From an uncultured Pelagibacteraceae bacterium (GTDB lineage Bacteria > Pseudomonadota > Alphaproteobacteria > Pelagibacterales > Pelagibacteraceae): a stretch of 64,000 nt of DNA. The stretch covers positions 1 through 64,000 of the forward strand of contig CACJJV010000005.1 of NCBI GenBank assembly GCA_902593845.1, in the 5' to 3' direction. Numbering within the stretch: the first letter of the stretch is position 1; each line of letters begins with the position of its first letter. The notes under the pieces are model-generated. The model searched no databases and was not told the origin of the DNA. It saw nothing but the letters and a program-made list of their open reading frames with translations. The position numbers and the translations under genes are program-made. Of the stretch, positions 51,998 through 60,516 are shown one piece after another.

Positions 51998-53334
51998 TGT
52001 TTAAAAAAATTTTGATAGCTAATCGTGGAGAGATTGCGGTTAGAATTATTAGAGCCTGCAAAGAATGGGGAATTTCAACTGTGGCCGTTCATTCTGATGT
52101 GGATAAAGAAAGTATGCATGTAAGAATGGCAGATGAGAGTGTTTGTGTGGGTTCTCACCAACCGGCAAATAGTTATTTAAATATTCCAGCCCTATTATCT
52201 GCAATAGAAATCACTAATGCTGAAGCTGTACATCCTGGTTATGGTTTTCTCTCAGAAAATGCAAATTTTGCAAAAGTTCTTGAGGAGAATAATATTAAAT
52301 TCATAGGGGCATCCTCAAAACTTATAGAAATGATGGGAGATAAAATACAGGCAAAAAAGATTGCAAAAGAAAATGGTTTACCAGTAATTGAGGGGTCCGA
52401 GGGTGGAGTTAGAGACGTTAAAGAGGCTAAAGAATTGTGTAAAAAAATTGGTTTTCCAGTTTTAATCAAAGCATCAGGCGGTGGCGGTGGAAAAGGTATG
52501 AAAATTGTTCATAAAGAAAATGAATTTGAAACGTTGTTTTCTACTGCAAAATCTGAGGCTCAAAAATATTTTGGAAATGATGAAGTATATATAGAAAAAT
52601 TTTTTCAAAATCCGAGACACATTGAAGTTCAAATCTTAGCTGGAAAAAATAGAACTGTTCATCTTCATGAAAGAGATTGTTCTGTTCAAAGAAGACACCA
52701 AAAACTAATTGAGGAAACACCAAGCCCTGTTTTAACTGATGAGATAAGAACAGATCTTTTTGAAAAAACTGTAAATATGGTATCGAAAATTGGCTATATG
52801 GGTGCTGGAACCGTTGAATTTATTTATGAGGATGGCAAATTTTATTTTCTTGAAATGAATACAAGAGTTCAAGTTGAACATCCTGTTACTGAAATGGTAA
52901 CCGGTATAGATATCATTAAAGAACAAATTTGGATTGCGTTTTCTGGAGAAACAGCGTTAAAACAAAGTGATATAAATCCAAGAGGGCATGCTATAGAATG
53001 CAGAATTAACGCTGAAGATGCTAGTAAAAATTTTCAACCATCACCTGGATTAATTGGTATGTGTCATCAACCATCGGGCTTCAGAACCAGAGTTGATGGT
53101 GCAATATATCAGGGTTATAAAGTAACTCCTTATTATGATAGTATGATTTGTAAGCTAATCTGCCATGGTAGAAATAGATTAGAGGCCATTCAAAGGATGA
53201 ATAGATCTTTAGATGAGTTTGTTATAGAGGGAATCACCACAACAATCCCATTGCATAAAAAATTACTAAATCATAAGAAATTTATCGACTCTGATTTCAA
53301 TGTTAGTTGGTTAGATAATGATAAAATACTTTAG
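51997..53334 (+). CDS. accC: Biotin carboxylase subunit of acetyl-CoA carboxylase
   Basis: The 445-residue ATP-grasp enzyme carboxylates biotin on AccB. Motifs are K-I-L-I-A-N-R-G-E-I-A-V-R at the N-terminus, G-G-G-G-K-G-M in the ATP lid, and F-L-E-M-N-T-R-V-Q-V-E-H-P in the active site. The ATG at 51997 is preferred over an in-frame TTG at 51994 because it forms the coupled TGATG with accB and gives the normal M-F-K-K-I-L start. Length is standard. Confidence 0.96.
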   Translation: MFKKILIANRGEIAVRIIRACKEWGISTVAVHSDVDKESMHVRMADESVCVGSHQPANSYLNIPALLSAIEITNAEAVHPGYGFLSENANFAKVLEENNIKFIGASSKLIEMMGDKIQAKKIAKENGLPVIEGSEGGVRDVKEAKELCKKIGFPVLIKASGGGGGKGMKIVHKENEFETLFSTAKSEAQKYFGNDEVYIEKFFQNPRHIEVQILAGKNRTVHLHERDCSVQRRHQKLIEETPSPVLTDEIRTDLFEKTVNMVSKIGYMGAGTVEFIYEDGKFYFLEMNTRVQVEHPVTEMVTGIDIIKEQIWIAFSGETALKQSDINPRGHAIECRINAEDASKNFQPSPGLIGMCHQPSGFRTRVDGAIYQGYKVTPYYDSMICKLICHGRNRLEAIQRMNRSLDEFVIEGITTTIPLHKKLLNHKKFIDSDFNVSWLDNDKIL

Positions 53335-53735
53335 TAACAGCTAATAAGCCAAATATCGTAAACAGGATGATCAAAAGGTGCAATAGAGGGGCTTGAGGAG
53401 AACATCCAACCATTAAAAACAAAAACGTTATTTCTATCTTTTTTTGTTAAATCTCTTACCTGGATATATGCCTTAACCTCAGGATTATCATCAAATTTAG
53501 AGTCAGTACATTTAATACTTTTTATAGCTAAATCTTTATAAATATATTCCTCATTATTGACTAATTTTATCAACTCATTTTTGGAACTAATCTTGTCTAA
53601 TATTTTTATGTCAGTTTTATTTCCATCAAGATTAATTTCAGCACTAGTTTTAAGTGTTATAAATATAGAAAATAAATATATAAATAAAAATAAATGTAGT
53701 TTATTTCCAACTTTTATATTTTTTTTCAGTTGCAT
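53331..53735 (-). CDS. DUF2155 family exported protein
   Basis: The 134 residues have an N-terminal hydrophobic segment (about 13-32) and end with the DUF2155 core: K-A-Y-I-Q-V-R-D-L, F-N-G-W-M-F-S-S-S-P and P-V-Y-D-I-W-L-I-S-C. It probably works in the periplasm; its function is unknown. In alphaproteobacteria the gene regularly follows the NDUFA12-like gene and accBC, as here. It overlaps the NDUFA12-like gene by 35 bases in another frame. Confidence 0.87.
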   Translation of the reverse strand: MQLKKNIKVGNKLHLFLFIYLFSIFITLKTSAEINLDGNKTDIKILDKISSKNELIKLVNNEEYIYKDLAIKSIKCTDSKFDDNPEVKAYIQVRDLTKKDRNNVFVFNGWMFSSSPSIAPFDHPVYDIWLISCY

Positions 53736-54060
53736 TTTTATTGTTTTTATTTGGATAGTAAGCTGAGTCAGTACCAGTTAAATTAGCTTGGTGAGGTTTT
53801 TGCCAATTGTGTTTCTCTAATTTATGAATATTTTCAATTTTATTTGGCATGAAATGAATCCAAGAATACCATTCAACTGGAATTTTTGATGCATCAATTT
53901 CATTTGCATAAATTACCCACCTTTTTCCTTTTTTGCTTTGATAATATTTATTCCCAAATTCATCTGATCCAATCAATTTACCAAATAATATAGTTTTGAT
54001 CCTAGTACCAAATGTATCTCGATTCCACCAAGTGAAAATTTTTTTTAAGAATGTCAACAT
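53701..54060 (-). CDS. NDUFA12-family NADH:ubiquinone oxidoreductase accessory subunit
   Basis: The 119 residues match the small complex I accessory subunit NDUFA12/B17.2. Features are W-W-N-R-D-T-F-G-T-R, V-G-like I-G-S-D-E-F-G-N-K-Y-Y-Q, R-W-V-I-Y and P-V-E-W-Y-S-W-I-H, followed by H-Q-A-N-L-T-G-T. In alphaproteobacteria it joins complex I at the inner membrane. It is the likely start of a two-gene unit with the DUF2155 gene. Confidence 0.92.
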   Translation of the reverse strand: MLTFLKKIFTWWNRDTFGTRIKTILFGKLIGSDEFGNKYYQSKKGKRWVIYANEIDASKIPVEWYSWIHFMPNKIENIHKLEKHNWQKPHQANLTGTDSAYYPNKNNKNATEKKYKSWK

Positions 54061-54173
54061 GTAAAAATTAATAATTTCAATTTTAAATTGTATAATTTAA
54101 ATTAGACTAAAATGTGTAAATGTATATAAGTAAAAAGATTCAAATTTCAAATTTAATTTAAGGATTATTAAAA

Positions 54174-54998
54174 ATGGCAAAATATCTTGTAGAAACTTAT
54201 TATACGTGCACTTTTAAGGTTAATCATTATCTGGATGACATCAATGAAACTGAGCTAAAGAATCTCGAAAAAAGAGATGATGGGAAATTTGAGGTTCTGG
54301 ATGTAAAATTAGATAATCGAAAGACAAAAAGTCTTGATCCTAATAGTAAAAAAAATGATCAAAATAAAAAAATTGACTTAATTCAAACTCAAAGCGAAAA
54401 CAAAACTACTAATGTTGAAAAAATAGTTTCTCAATCTTTTGTAAAATCTGAAAATTCTGGAAAAAGATTTGGTATGCCAGATAGAAGAAAAGGTTATATT
54501 CAAAAAGCAACTATTGGTGACCATAAAGTTTATTTGCATACTGGTGAGTATGAGGATGGTAAAATCGGAGAAATCTTTATTGATACAAGTAAAGAGGGAG
54601 AGCTAGTTAAAGCTCTAATGAATAATTTTGCTATCGCTGTTTCGCTTGGACTTCAATATGGAGTTCCACTGGACGAATTTGTGAGTGCATTTATAGGGAC
54701 TAAATTTGAGCCCTCTGGAAAGGTAAACGGTAATGATAGAATCTTAAGCGCCTCTTCAATTTTAGATTATATATTTAGGGAACTAGCGATCTCTTATCTT
54801 AACAGAGAAGATTTAGCACATACTCCATCCATAGGTAATTTAGATGTTTCATCTACAGATGAAAAAAGTTCTGATGAACAAAATCAATTACTGAAAATAG
54901 TAAAAGATATAACAAGTAAAGGATTTGTTAGAAACAATTACAAAAAAAATTTGGTGGATTTATCTGATGTTAAAATTAGTCTTAAAGGTAAAAAATAA
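54174..54998 (+). CDS. Stand-alone C-terminal domain homologue of B12-dependent ribonucleotide reductase (NrdJ)
   Basis: From about residue 100 to 215 the 274-residue protein matches the far C-terminal part of class II Nrd[34 protein letters not shown], and [16 protein letters not shown]. The reductase barrel with its radical site is missing entirely. An N-terminal part ([11 protein letters not shown]) and a Lys/Asn/Asp-rich linker of about 50 residues replace it. It is not truncated at random, since it has its own ribosome site and start. It may be a TSCPD-like nucleotide-binding or regulatory protein. Its real job is unknown. Confidence 0.85.
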   Translation: MAKYLVETYYTCTFKVNHYLDDINETELKNLEKRDDGKFEVLDVKLDNRKTKSLDPNSKKNDQNKKIDLIQTQSENKTTNVEKIVSQSFVKSENSGKRFGMPDRRKGYIQKATIGDHKVYLHTGEYEDGKIGEIFIDTSKEGELVKALMNNFAIAVSLGLQYGVPLDEFVSAFIGTKFEPSGKVNGNDRILSASSILDYIFRELAISYLNREDLAHTPSIGNLDVSSTDEKSSDEQNQLLKIVKDITSKGFVRNNYKKNLVDLSDVKISLKGKK

Positions 54999-56783
54999 TT
55001 ATTTTTTACTTTTTAGAGATAAATTTAACTCTTTAAGTTGGTTTTCACTTACACTAGAAGGTGCATTCATCATCAAATCCTGTGCATTTTGATTCATTGG
55101 AAACATTGTAACTTCTCGAATATTTTTTTCGTTTGCTAGTAACATAATTATTCTATCAATTCCTGGGGCAATACCTCCGTGAGGTGGAGCACCAAAACTT
55201 AAGGCGTTTATCATTCCACTAAATTTTTGATCAACTTCAGATCTAGAGTAACCTGCAACATCAAATAATTTATACATTAGATCTGGTATATGATTTCTAA
55301 TCGCACCCGAAGATAATTCTATTCCATTACATACAATGTCATATTGATATGCGAGTATTTCTAATGGTTTGTCAAAATTAATTTTGTTGATATCTCCTTG
55401 TGGCATAGAAAAAGGATTATGACTAAATTTAATTTTGTTTGTTTGATTATCTATTTCATACATTGGATAATCTACGATCCAGCAAAATGCAAAAACATTT
55501 TCATCGATTAAACCCAAATCTTTTCCGATTTTATCTCTAGCTAATGCAGTTATCTTTTCTACTTCTTCCAATTTCCCACAAGCAAAAAAAATACTGTCAC
55601 CCACCTTTGCCCCTGTTTTAACCATAATTTCATTTAGAGAGTCTTTTGAAAAAAATTTACCTACTGGACCTTTTGCTGAAATTTCTTTTTCTTTTTCAAT
55701 GGTAAAATACGCAAGTCCCGAAGCGCCATGTTCTTTAGCCCATTTATCAATATTATCAAAAAAACTACGAGGTCTGTCTTTTGTGTTTTTTGTGACAATA
55801 CATCTTACTTTAGATCCAAATTTGACTAATTTTTTAAATATTTCAAATGAAACATCTTCTCTAAAAAAAATTTCAGTGACATCATTGATAATAAGTGGAT
55901 TTCTTAAGTCAGGTTTATCAGTTCCGTATTTAATCATCGAGTCTCTAAATGAAATTCTTGGAAACTGATTGTATAATAATTTTTTATTTGAAAATTTTTT
56001 AAATGTATTAACAAATAACTTTTCTACTACATTAAAAACATCCTCCTGCTCAACAAAAGACATTTCTAGATCTAATTGGTAAAATTCTCCAGGGCTTCTG
56101 TCTGCTCTTGCATCTTCATCTCTAAAACAAGGTGCGATCTGAAAATACTTATCAAAACCAGAAACCATTACTAATTGTTTAAATTGTTGAGGTGCTTGGG
56201 GAAGTGCATAAAATTTTCCAGGATTTAATCTACTTGGTACTAAAAAATCTCTTGCTCCTTCAGGACTTGAAGATGTTAAAATTGGTGTTTGAAATTCCAA
56301 GAATCCCAACTTACTCATCTCATTTCTAATAAATGAAATTACTTTTGATCTAAGTATAATATTTTCATGAATCTTTTTTCTTCTTAAATCTAAAAAACGA
56401 TACTTAAGTCTTATTTCTTCTGCATATTCACGATCAGTAAAAACAGGCAATGGAAGTTCCTTACATTCGCCAAGGACTTGGAAATTTTTAATTACAACTT
56501 CGATTTCCCCTGTTTCAATGTCTTTATTGATTGAGTCCTTTGATCTTTCAACTACTTCTCCATCTATTCTAATTACGGTTTCTAATTGTATTTTTTCTAA
56601 CTTTTTAAAATTAGAATTTTCTTTATCAATAATACATTGAGTTATTCCGTAGTTATCTCTCAAATCTATGAATAAAAGATTTCCGTGGTCTCTCTTTTTA
56701 TTTATCCAGCCAGAAAGTGTTACTTCATCTCCAACTTTTTCTTTTCTTAGTTCATTACATTTATGAGTTCTAAATTTGTTCAA
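54999..56783 (-). CDS. aspS: Aspartyl-tRNA synthetase
   Basis: The class IIb enzyme of 594 residues has an N-terminal OB-fold, a bacterial GAD insert and a catalytic core. The core contains A-L-P-Q-A-P-Q-Q-F-K-Q, F-R-D-E-D-A-R-A-D-R-S-P-G-E-F and the motif 3 segment G-I-A-P-G-I-D-R-I. The A-P-Q-Q-F-K-Q variant is common in alphaproteobacteria, whose AspRS often also charges tRNA(Asn). That dual role is possible here but was not shown. Its stop directly adjoins the convergent NrdJ-like gene. Confidence 0.96.
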   Translation of the reverse strand: MNKFRTHKCNELRKEKVGDEVTLSGWINKKRDHGNLLFIDLRDNYGITQCIIDKENSNFKKLEKIQLETVIRIDGEVVERSKDSINKDIETGEIEVVIKNFQVLGECKELPLPVFTDREYAEEIRLKYRFLDLRRKKIHENIILRSKVISFIRNEMSKLGFLEFQTPILTSSSPEGARDFLVPSRLNPGKFYALPQAPQQFKQLVMVSGFDKYFQIAPCFRDEDARADRSPGEFYQLDLEMSFVEQEDVFNVVEKLFVNTFKKFSNKKLLYNQFPRISFRDSMIKYGTDKPDLRNPLIINDVTEIFFREDVSFEIFKKLVKFGSKVRCIVTKNTKDRPRSFFDNIDKWAKEHGASGLAYFTIEKEKEISAKGPVGKFFSKDSLNEIMVKTGAKVGDSIFFACGKLEEVEKITALARDKIGKDLGLIDENVFAFCWIVDYPMYEIDNQTNKIKFSHNPFSMPQGDINKINFDKPLEILAYQYDIVCNGIELSSGAIRNHIPDLMYKLFDVAGYSRSEVDQKFSGMINALSFGAPPHGGIAPGIDRIIMLLANEKNIREVTMFPMNQNAQDLMMNAPSSVSENQLKELNLSLKSKK

Positions 56784-57446
56784 TTATTCTCCTAAGACTT
56801 CTTTTATAATTTTAAAATTAATTGATCTTTTTTTTTTTAAACTTAGTTGATCAATTTTATATATGAAATCATATATTTTACTATACGATCTCTCAATTCT
56901 TTTAATAATAAACTCAATAAATTTATCATCTAAAGAGATCTGTCGATCAGATAAATTTTTTAATATAATTGCAAATATTAGCTCATCATCAGGTTTTTCG
57001 ATATTTAATAAAATAAAATTTTTTGTTCTTGACTTTAAGTCTTTTAAGTCAAAAGTAAAATTTACTATTGGTTTTAAAGATGTAACAATAATAAATTTAT
57101 TATCTTGCTCAACTAAATTAAAAAGACTGTAAAGTATTTTTTCATCTGTATCTGAAGATAAATTTTCTATTACTATGTTCTCATAAATCTTTATTTTTTT
57201 TAAATCTTCATTTCGTAAAGATTTACCTTCAAGCTTGATACCCTTGTTTTTTTGTAAAAAAATATTTATTAAATGAGTTTTTCCTGAAAGCTTTTCCCCT
57301 ATTACATTAACAAAATTTTTCTCCCATTTTGGCCACATGTTTAAAAAATCAAAAACATGTTTATTACTTTTAGAAAGATAAAAATTATCACTTTTAAAAT
57401 TCTTATCATAATCAAATTCAATTATTGTTTGATCTAGTTCTCTCAT
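56784..57446 (-). CDS. hdaA: DnaA-related regulator of initiation, HdaA
   Basis: The 220 residues resemble a DnaA AAA+ domain without the DNA-binding domain. The P-loop is G-E-K-L-S-G-K-T-H-L, and a sensor-like D-L-K-S-R region follows. HdaA works with the sliding clamp to inactivate DnaA-ATP after replication starts. The N-terminal sequence (M-R-E-L-D-Q-T-I-I-E-F) could hold the clamp-binding motif, although it is degenerate. It is between the DUF2066 gene (4-base overlap) and aspS. Confidence 0.87.
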   Translation of the reverse strand: MRELDQTIIEFDYDKNFKSDNFYLSKSNKHVFDFLNMWPKWEKNFVNVIGEKLSGKTHLINIFLQKNKGIKLEGKSLRNEDLKKIKIYENIVIENLSSDTDEKILYSLFNLVEQDNKFIIVTSLKPIVNFTFDLKDLKSRTKNFILLNIEKPDDELIFAIILKNLSDRQISLDDKFIEFIIKRIERSYSKIYDFIYKIDQLSLKKKRSINFKIIKEVLGE

Positions 57447-58504
57447 TCAATCATCCAAACTTTTTTTTGTGTATTTAAATTATATTTCTTATTTTTCATT
57501 ATATTAATGAAATTTTGGATTGTTCCATTAAATAAGATTTCATAAAATACGAATTCTTTGTTTAATTTTTGTATATAGTAGTCACTTACCAGATCTATTT
57601 CATTTAAAAATAATTCAAAATCATTTGATTTTTTTAAATCATCATTTTTAATCTTAATTGTAATAGGAACTTTAATTGAAGTATTTATTTCATTTAATTT
57701 TTTCCAAGTATCCTCAAATATATTTTTTAAACTTTCGATTAAAAAATTAAGATCTGTTTCGTTGTCTATATTTATATTCTTAAAAGAATTATTTTTTATA
57801 ATCTCATTTTTGTCGTTATAAATTTTTGTTAAGATTCTTACTTCATTATCACCTCTAAAAATCAGTGAAATGATAGAATTCTTTAAGAAATATTTTTTTG
57901 TAATCTCATTAAAGTCATAATTTTCTATATATTCTAATTTTTCTTTAATAAGATTAAGGTCCTCAAGATCCTCTGAAGGAAGTAAATAATCAATTAATTG
58001 ATATCTTTTATTTGTCCTATTCCAGTTATCATAAATAGGGTTGTTTGAAAAAATTGAAAGACTATTTCCATTCTCATTTATAATTATTGGAATAAATAAA
58101 AATTTTTCTTTAAAGATTTGTGATGGAAAAATATTTTTTTTTTCTAAATATTTAAAAATTTTTTTTTTATTAAATGACACACCTAAATTTAGATGGTATT
58201 TCTGGTCTATAAATTTTTCCTCTTTAATAGAAAATGTTTCAATCATACTTTTGATTTCATTAAGTTTAATAGTATCAATTTTTTTAAAATCTGAAGATTT
58301 TATTAAAGAATAAATTAATTCAAAAAAAGCATTTTTAAATCCTAAATCAATTACTCTATTTTTATCAAAATTTATTTCGAATGGCTGAGAAATTTCAATA
58401 TCATTGATTTCAAAAGATTTTGCCCTAACAGGCTCTGTGGAAAAAAAAAATATTATTAAAGCTAGAGTAGAAAAAAAAATATATAAAGATTTGATATAAT
58501 ACAT
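57443..58504 (-). CDS. DUF2066-like exported protein
   Basis: The 353 residues begin with a hydrophobic signal (I-F-F-S-T-L-A-L-I-I-F-F-F-S-T, then A-K-S-F). What follows has the pattern of DUF2066 proteins, which lie between purM and hdaA in many alphaproteobacteria. That includes A-F-F-E-L-I near residue 60 and a mid segment F-L-F-I-P-I-I-I-N. The sequence is highly AT-driven (Lys, Asn, Ile) and conservation is low, so the family call leans on position. Probably periplasmic; function unknown. Confidence 0.72.
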   Translation of the reverse strand: MYYIKSLYIFFSTLALIIFFFSTEPVRAKSFEINDIEISQPFEINFDKNRVIDLGFKNAFFELIYSLIKSSDFKKIDTIKLNEIKSMIETFSIKEEKFIDQKYHLNLGVSFNKKKIFKYLEKKNIFPSQIFKEKFLFIPIIINENGNSLSIFSNNPIYDNWNRTNKRYQLIDYLLPSEDLEDLNLIKEKLEYIENYDFNEITKKYFLKNSIISLIFRGDNEVRILTKIYNDKNEIIKNNSFKNINIDNETDLNFLIESLKNIFEDTWKKLNEINTSIKVPITIKIKNDDLKKSNDFELFLNEIDLVSDYYIQKLNKEFVFYEILFNGTIQNFINIMKNKKYNLNTQKKVWMIE

Positions 58505-58527
58505 ACTTAAATTTAAAACCTATATTA

Positions 58528-59556
58528 ATGAATAAAAATCTCTTTACCTATAAAAAAAGTGGGGTCAATATAGATGCTGCAGATAAATTTGTAAGTTTCA
58601 TATCCAATATTTCATCAAAGAAAAGAGGCAATAAAAAGAATTCTAATATCGGTGGCTTTGGTTCTATTTACGACTTACCCAAAGATATTAAAAATCCAAA
58701 AATAGTGGCTTGTACCGATGGTGTAGGGACAAAAATTGAATTTGCAAACCTATTAAATAAATATGACACTATAGGAATAGATCTGGTTGCTATGAGTGTC
58801 AATGATTTGATTGTTCAAGGAGCAAAACCTTTATTTTTTTTAGACTACATTTCAATTAATAAAATTGATTTAAAAAAAATGAAATCAATAATTCGTGGGA
58901 TAGTTAAAGGGTGTAATATTTCACAATGTAGTTTGGTTGGTGGTGAGACTGCTGAAATGCCAGATACTTATGAGAAAGGTAAATTTGATATAGCTGGTTT
59001 TGCAGTAGGGATTACAGATAAAAAAAGTGTTCTAAATAAAAATAAAATAAAAAAAGGGGATTTGATTTTAGCTGTTCCGTCTAGTGGCTTACATTCTAAT
59101 GGTTTCTCGTTAGTTAGGCATCTATTGAAACTAAAAAAAATAAATATTAAAAAAGATCCATTTCTCAAAAAAGAACTAATAAGACCAACTAGAATTTATG
59201 TAAAAGAAATTTTAAAACTTGTAAAAAAAGATTTATTAAATGGTTGTGCTAATATAACTGGTGGTGGATTAGCAGATAATATAAGAAGAGTAATACCTAA
59301 TAACCTATGTGCAGAAATAAATTTAAAAAAAATTAAAACTCTTAAAATTTTTAGTTGGCTTAAGAGTAATAAGATAAGTGACAAAGAGATGCTTAAGACT
59401 TTTAATTGTGGAGTAGGTTTTTGTTTAATAGTAAATCCAAAAAACTTGGTTAGAGTAAAAAAATATTTTGTAAAAGAATTTCAACCTTATGTGATAGGAA
59501 AAATTGCTATTGGAAAAAATAGAGTAAAACTTAATGAAAAAATTGACTGGTCTTAA
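58528..59556 (+). CDS. purM: Phosphoribosylformylglycinamidine cyclo-ligase (AIR synthetase)
   Basis: The 342-residue purine enzyme closes the imidazole ring using ATP. It has Y-K-K-S-G-V-N-I-D-A-A near the start, C-T-D-G-V-G-T-K, L-V-G-G-E-T-A-E-M-P and the C-terminal N-C-G-V-G-F motif. It is divergent from the DUF2066 gene across only 23 bases. It overlaps purN by 23 bases in another frame, giving tight coupling of two consecutive pathway steps in one transcript. Confidence 0.95.
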   Translation: MNKNLFTYKKSGVNIDAADKFVSFISNISSKKRGNKKNSNIGGFGSIYDLPKDIKNPKIVACTDGVGTKIEFANLLNKYDTIGIDLVAMSVNDLIVQGAKPLFFLDYISINKIDLKKMKSIIRGIVKGCNISQCSLVGGETAEMPDTYEKGKFDIAGFAVGITDKKSVLNKNKIKKGDLILAVPSSGLHSNGFSLVRHLLKLKKINIKKDPFLKKELIRPTRIYVKEILKLVKKDLLNGCANITGGGLADNIRRVIPNNLCAEINLKKIKTLKIFSWLKSNKISDKEMLKTFNCGVGFCLIVNPKNLVRVKKYFVKEFQPYVIGKIAIGKNRVKLNEKIDWS

Positions 59557-60109
59557 AAAGATAAAAACCGCAATTTTTATCTCAGGACGAGGTAGTAATT
59601 TAAAAAATTTGCTTAAATTCTCAAAAACTAAATATTCTCCAATTATAATTGATTTAGTAGTTTCAAATAAAAAAGCTTTTGGATTAAAATATGCAGATCA
59701 ATACAAAGTTAAAAAAAAAATAATTAGTTTCAAGAGGAATAAAATTGCCGAAAAAAAAATTTTAATTATTCTTAATAAAAGAAATATAAAATTTATTTGT
59801 CTTGCTGGATTTATGAGGATTTTATCAAAAAATTTTATAAAAAAATTTAAAGGTAAAATTGTTAATATTCACCCATCTTACCTACCTAAATATAAAGGAT
59901 TAAATACTAGTGTAAGATCTTTATGGAATAATGAAAAATACTCTGGTTGTTCGGTTCATTACGTTTCGGAAAAACTAGACTCTGGAAAAATTATTCTTCA
60001 AAAAAAAGTCAAAATTACAAAAAATGAGACTGAAATTTCATTAGATAGAAAGATCCTTAAAGAGGAACATAAACTTTATCCAAAAGCTATATTAAAGATA
60101 TTTAACTAG
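59534..60109 (+). CDS. purN: Phosphoribosylglycinamide formyltransferase
   Basis: The 191 residues show the formyltransferase fold: A-I-F-I-S-G-R-G-S-N-L-K-N for the phosphate site, L-A-G-F-M-R-I-L and N-I-H-P-S-Y-L-P-K-Y-K-G with the catalytic His. The ATG at 59534 lies inside purM; it gives 10 residues before the conserved core, which is common for the family. The protein is strongly Lys/Ile-rich. The stop interlocks with ndk. Confidence 0.94.
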   Translation: MKKLTGLKKIKTAIFISGRGSNLKNLLKFSKTKYSPIIIDLVVSNKKAFGLKYADQYKVKKKIISFKRNKIAEKKILIILNKRNIKFICLAGFMRILSKNFIKKFKGKIVNIHPSYLPKYKGLNTSVRSLWNNEKYSGCSVHYVSEKLDSGKIILQKKVKITKNETEISLDRKILKEEHKLYPKAILKIFN

Positions 60110-60516
60110 TCTTTAAAAAAAAATTCAATTTCTATTTTTGCATTTTCTACACTGTCTGAACCATGAACCGAATTTTTATCAATCGAGATTCCATATTTTT
60201 TTCTTATAGTGCCATCCTCTGCTTCCTTTGGATTTGTAGCACCCATAAGTTCTCTGTTACCTTTTACTGCATTCTCTTTTTTAAGAACCATAACAACTAT
60301 CGGGCCTGATGAAAGATAATCGCATAAATCATTATAAAATGGCTTAGTTTCATGTACTTTATAAAATTTTTCAGCTTCAACCTTTTCAATTTGAATTTTT
60401 TTTTCTTTAAGAATTTGAAAACCATTATTTTTGAACATTTCTTTGATTTCGCCCTCGAGATTTCTCTCTACAGCATCTGGTTTAATAATAGATAAGGTTT
60501 GTTCAATATTACTCAT
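60106..60516 (-). CDS. ndk: Nucleoside diphosphate kinase
   Basis: The 136-residue enzyme balances nucleoside triphosphates. L-S-I-I-K-P-D-A-V opens the fold, and the phosphorylated histidine is in N-S-V-H-G-S-D-S. Length and motifs are standard. It overlaps the upstream pepA by 8 bases and is co-transcribed with it. Confidence 0.96.
   Translation of the reverse strand: MSNIEQTLSIIKPDAVERNLEGEIKEMFKNNGFQILKEKKIQIEKVEAEKFYKVHETKPFYNDLCDYLSSGPIVVMVLKKENAVKGNRELMGATNPKEAEDGTIRKKYGISIDKNSVHGSDSVENAKIEIEFFFKD

Noticed and set aside
53701-53735. Frameshift joining the NDUFA12 and DUF2155 genes
   Set aside because: Both proteins are complete for their families and usually are separate neighbours; a 35-base overlap is in line with packing elsewhere in this window.
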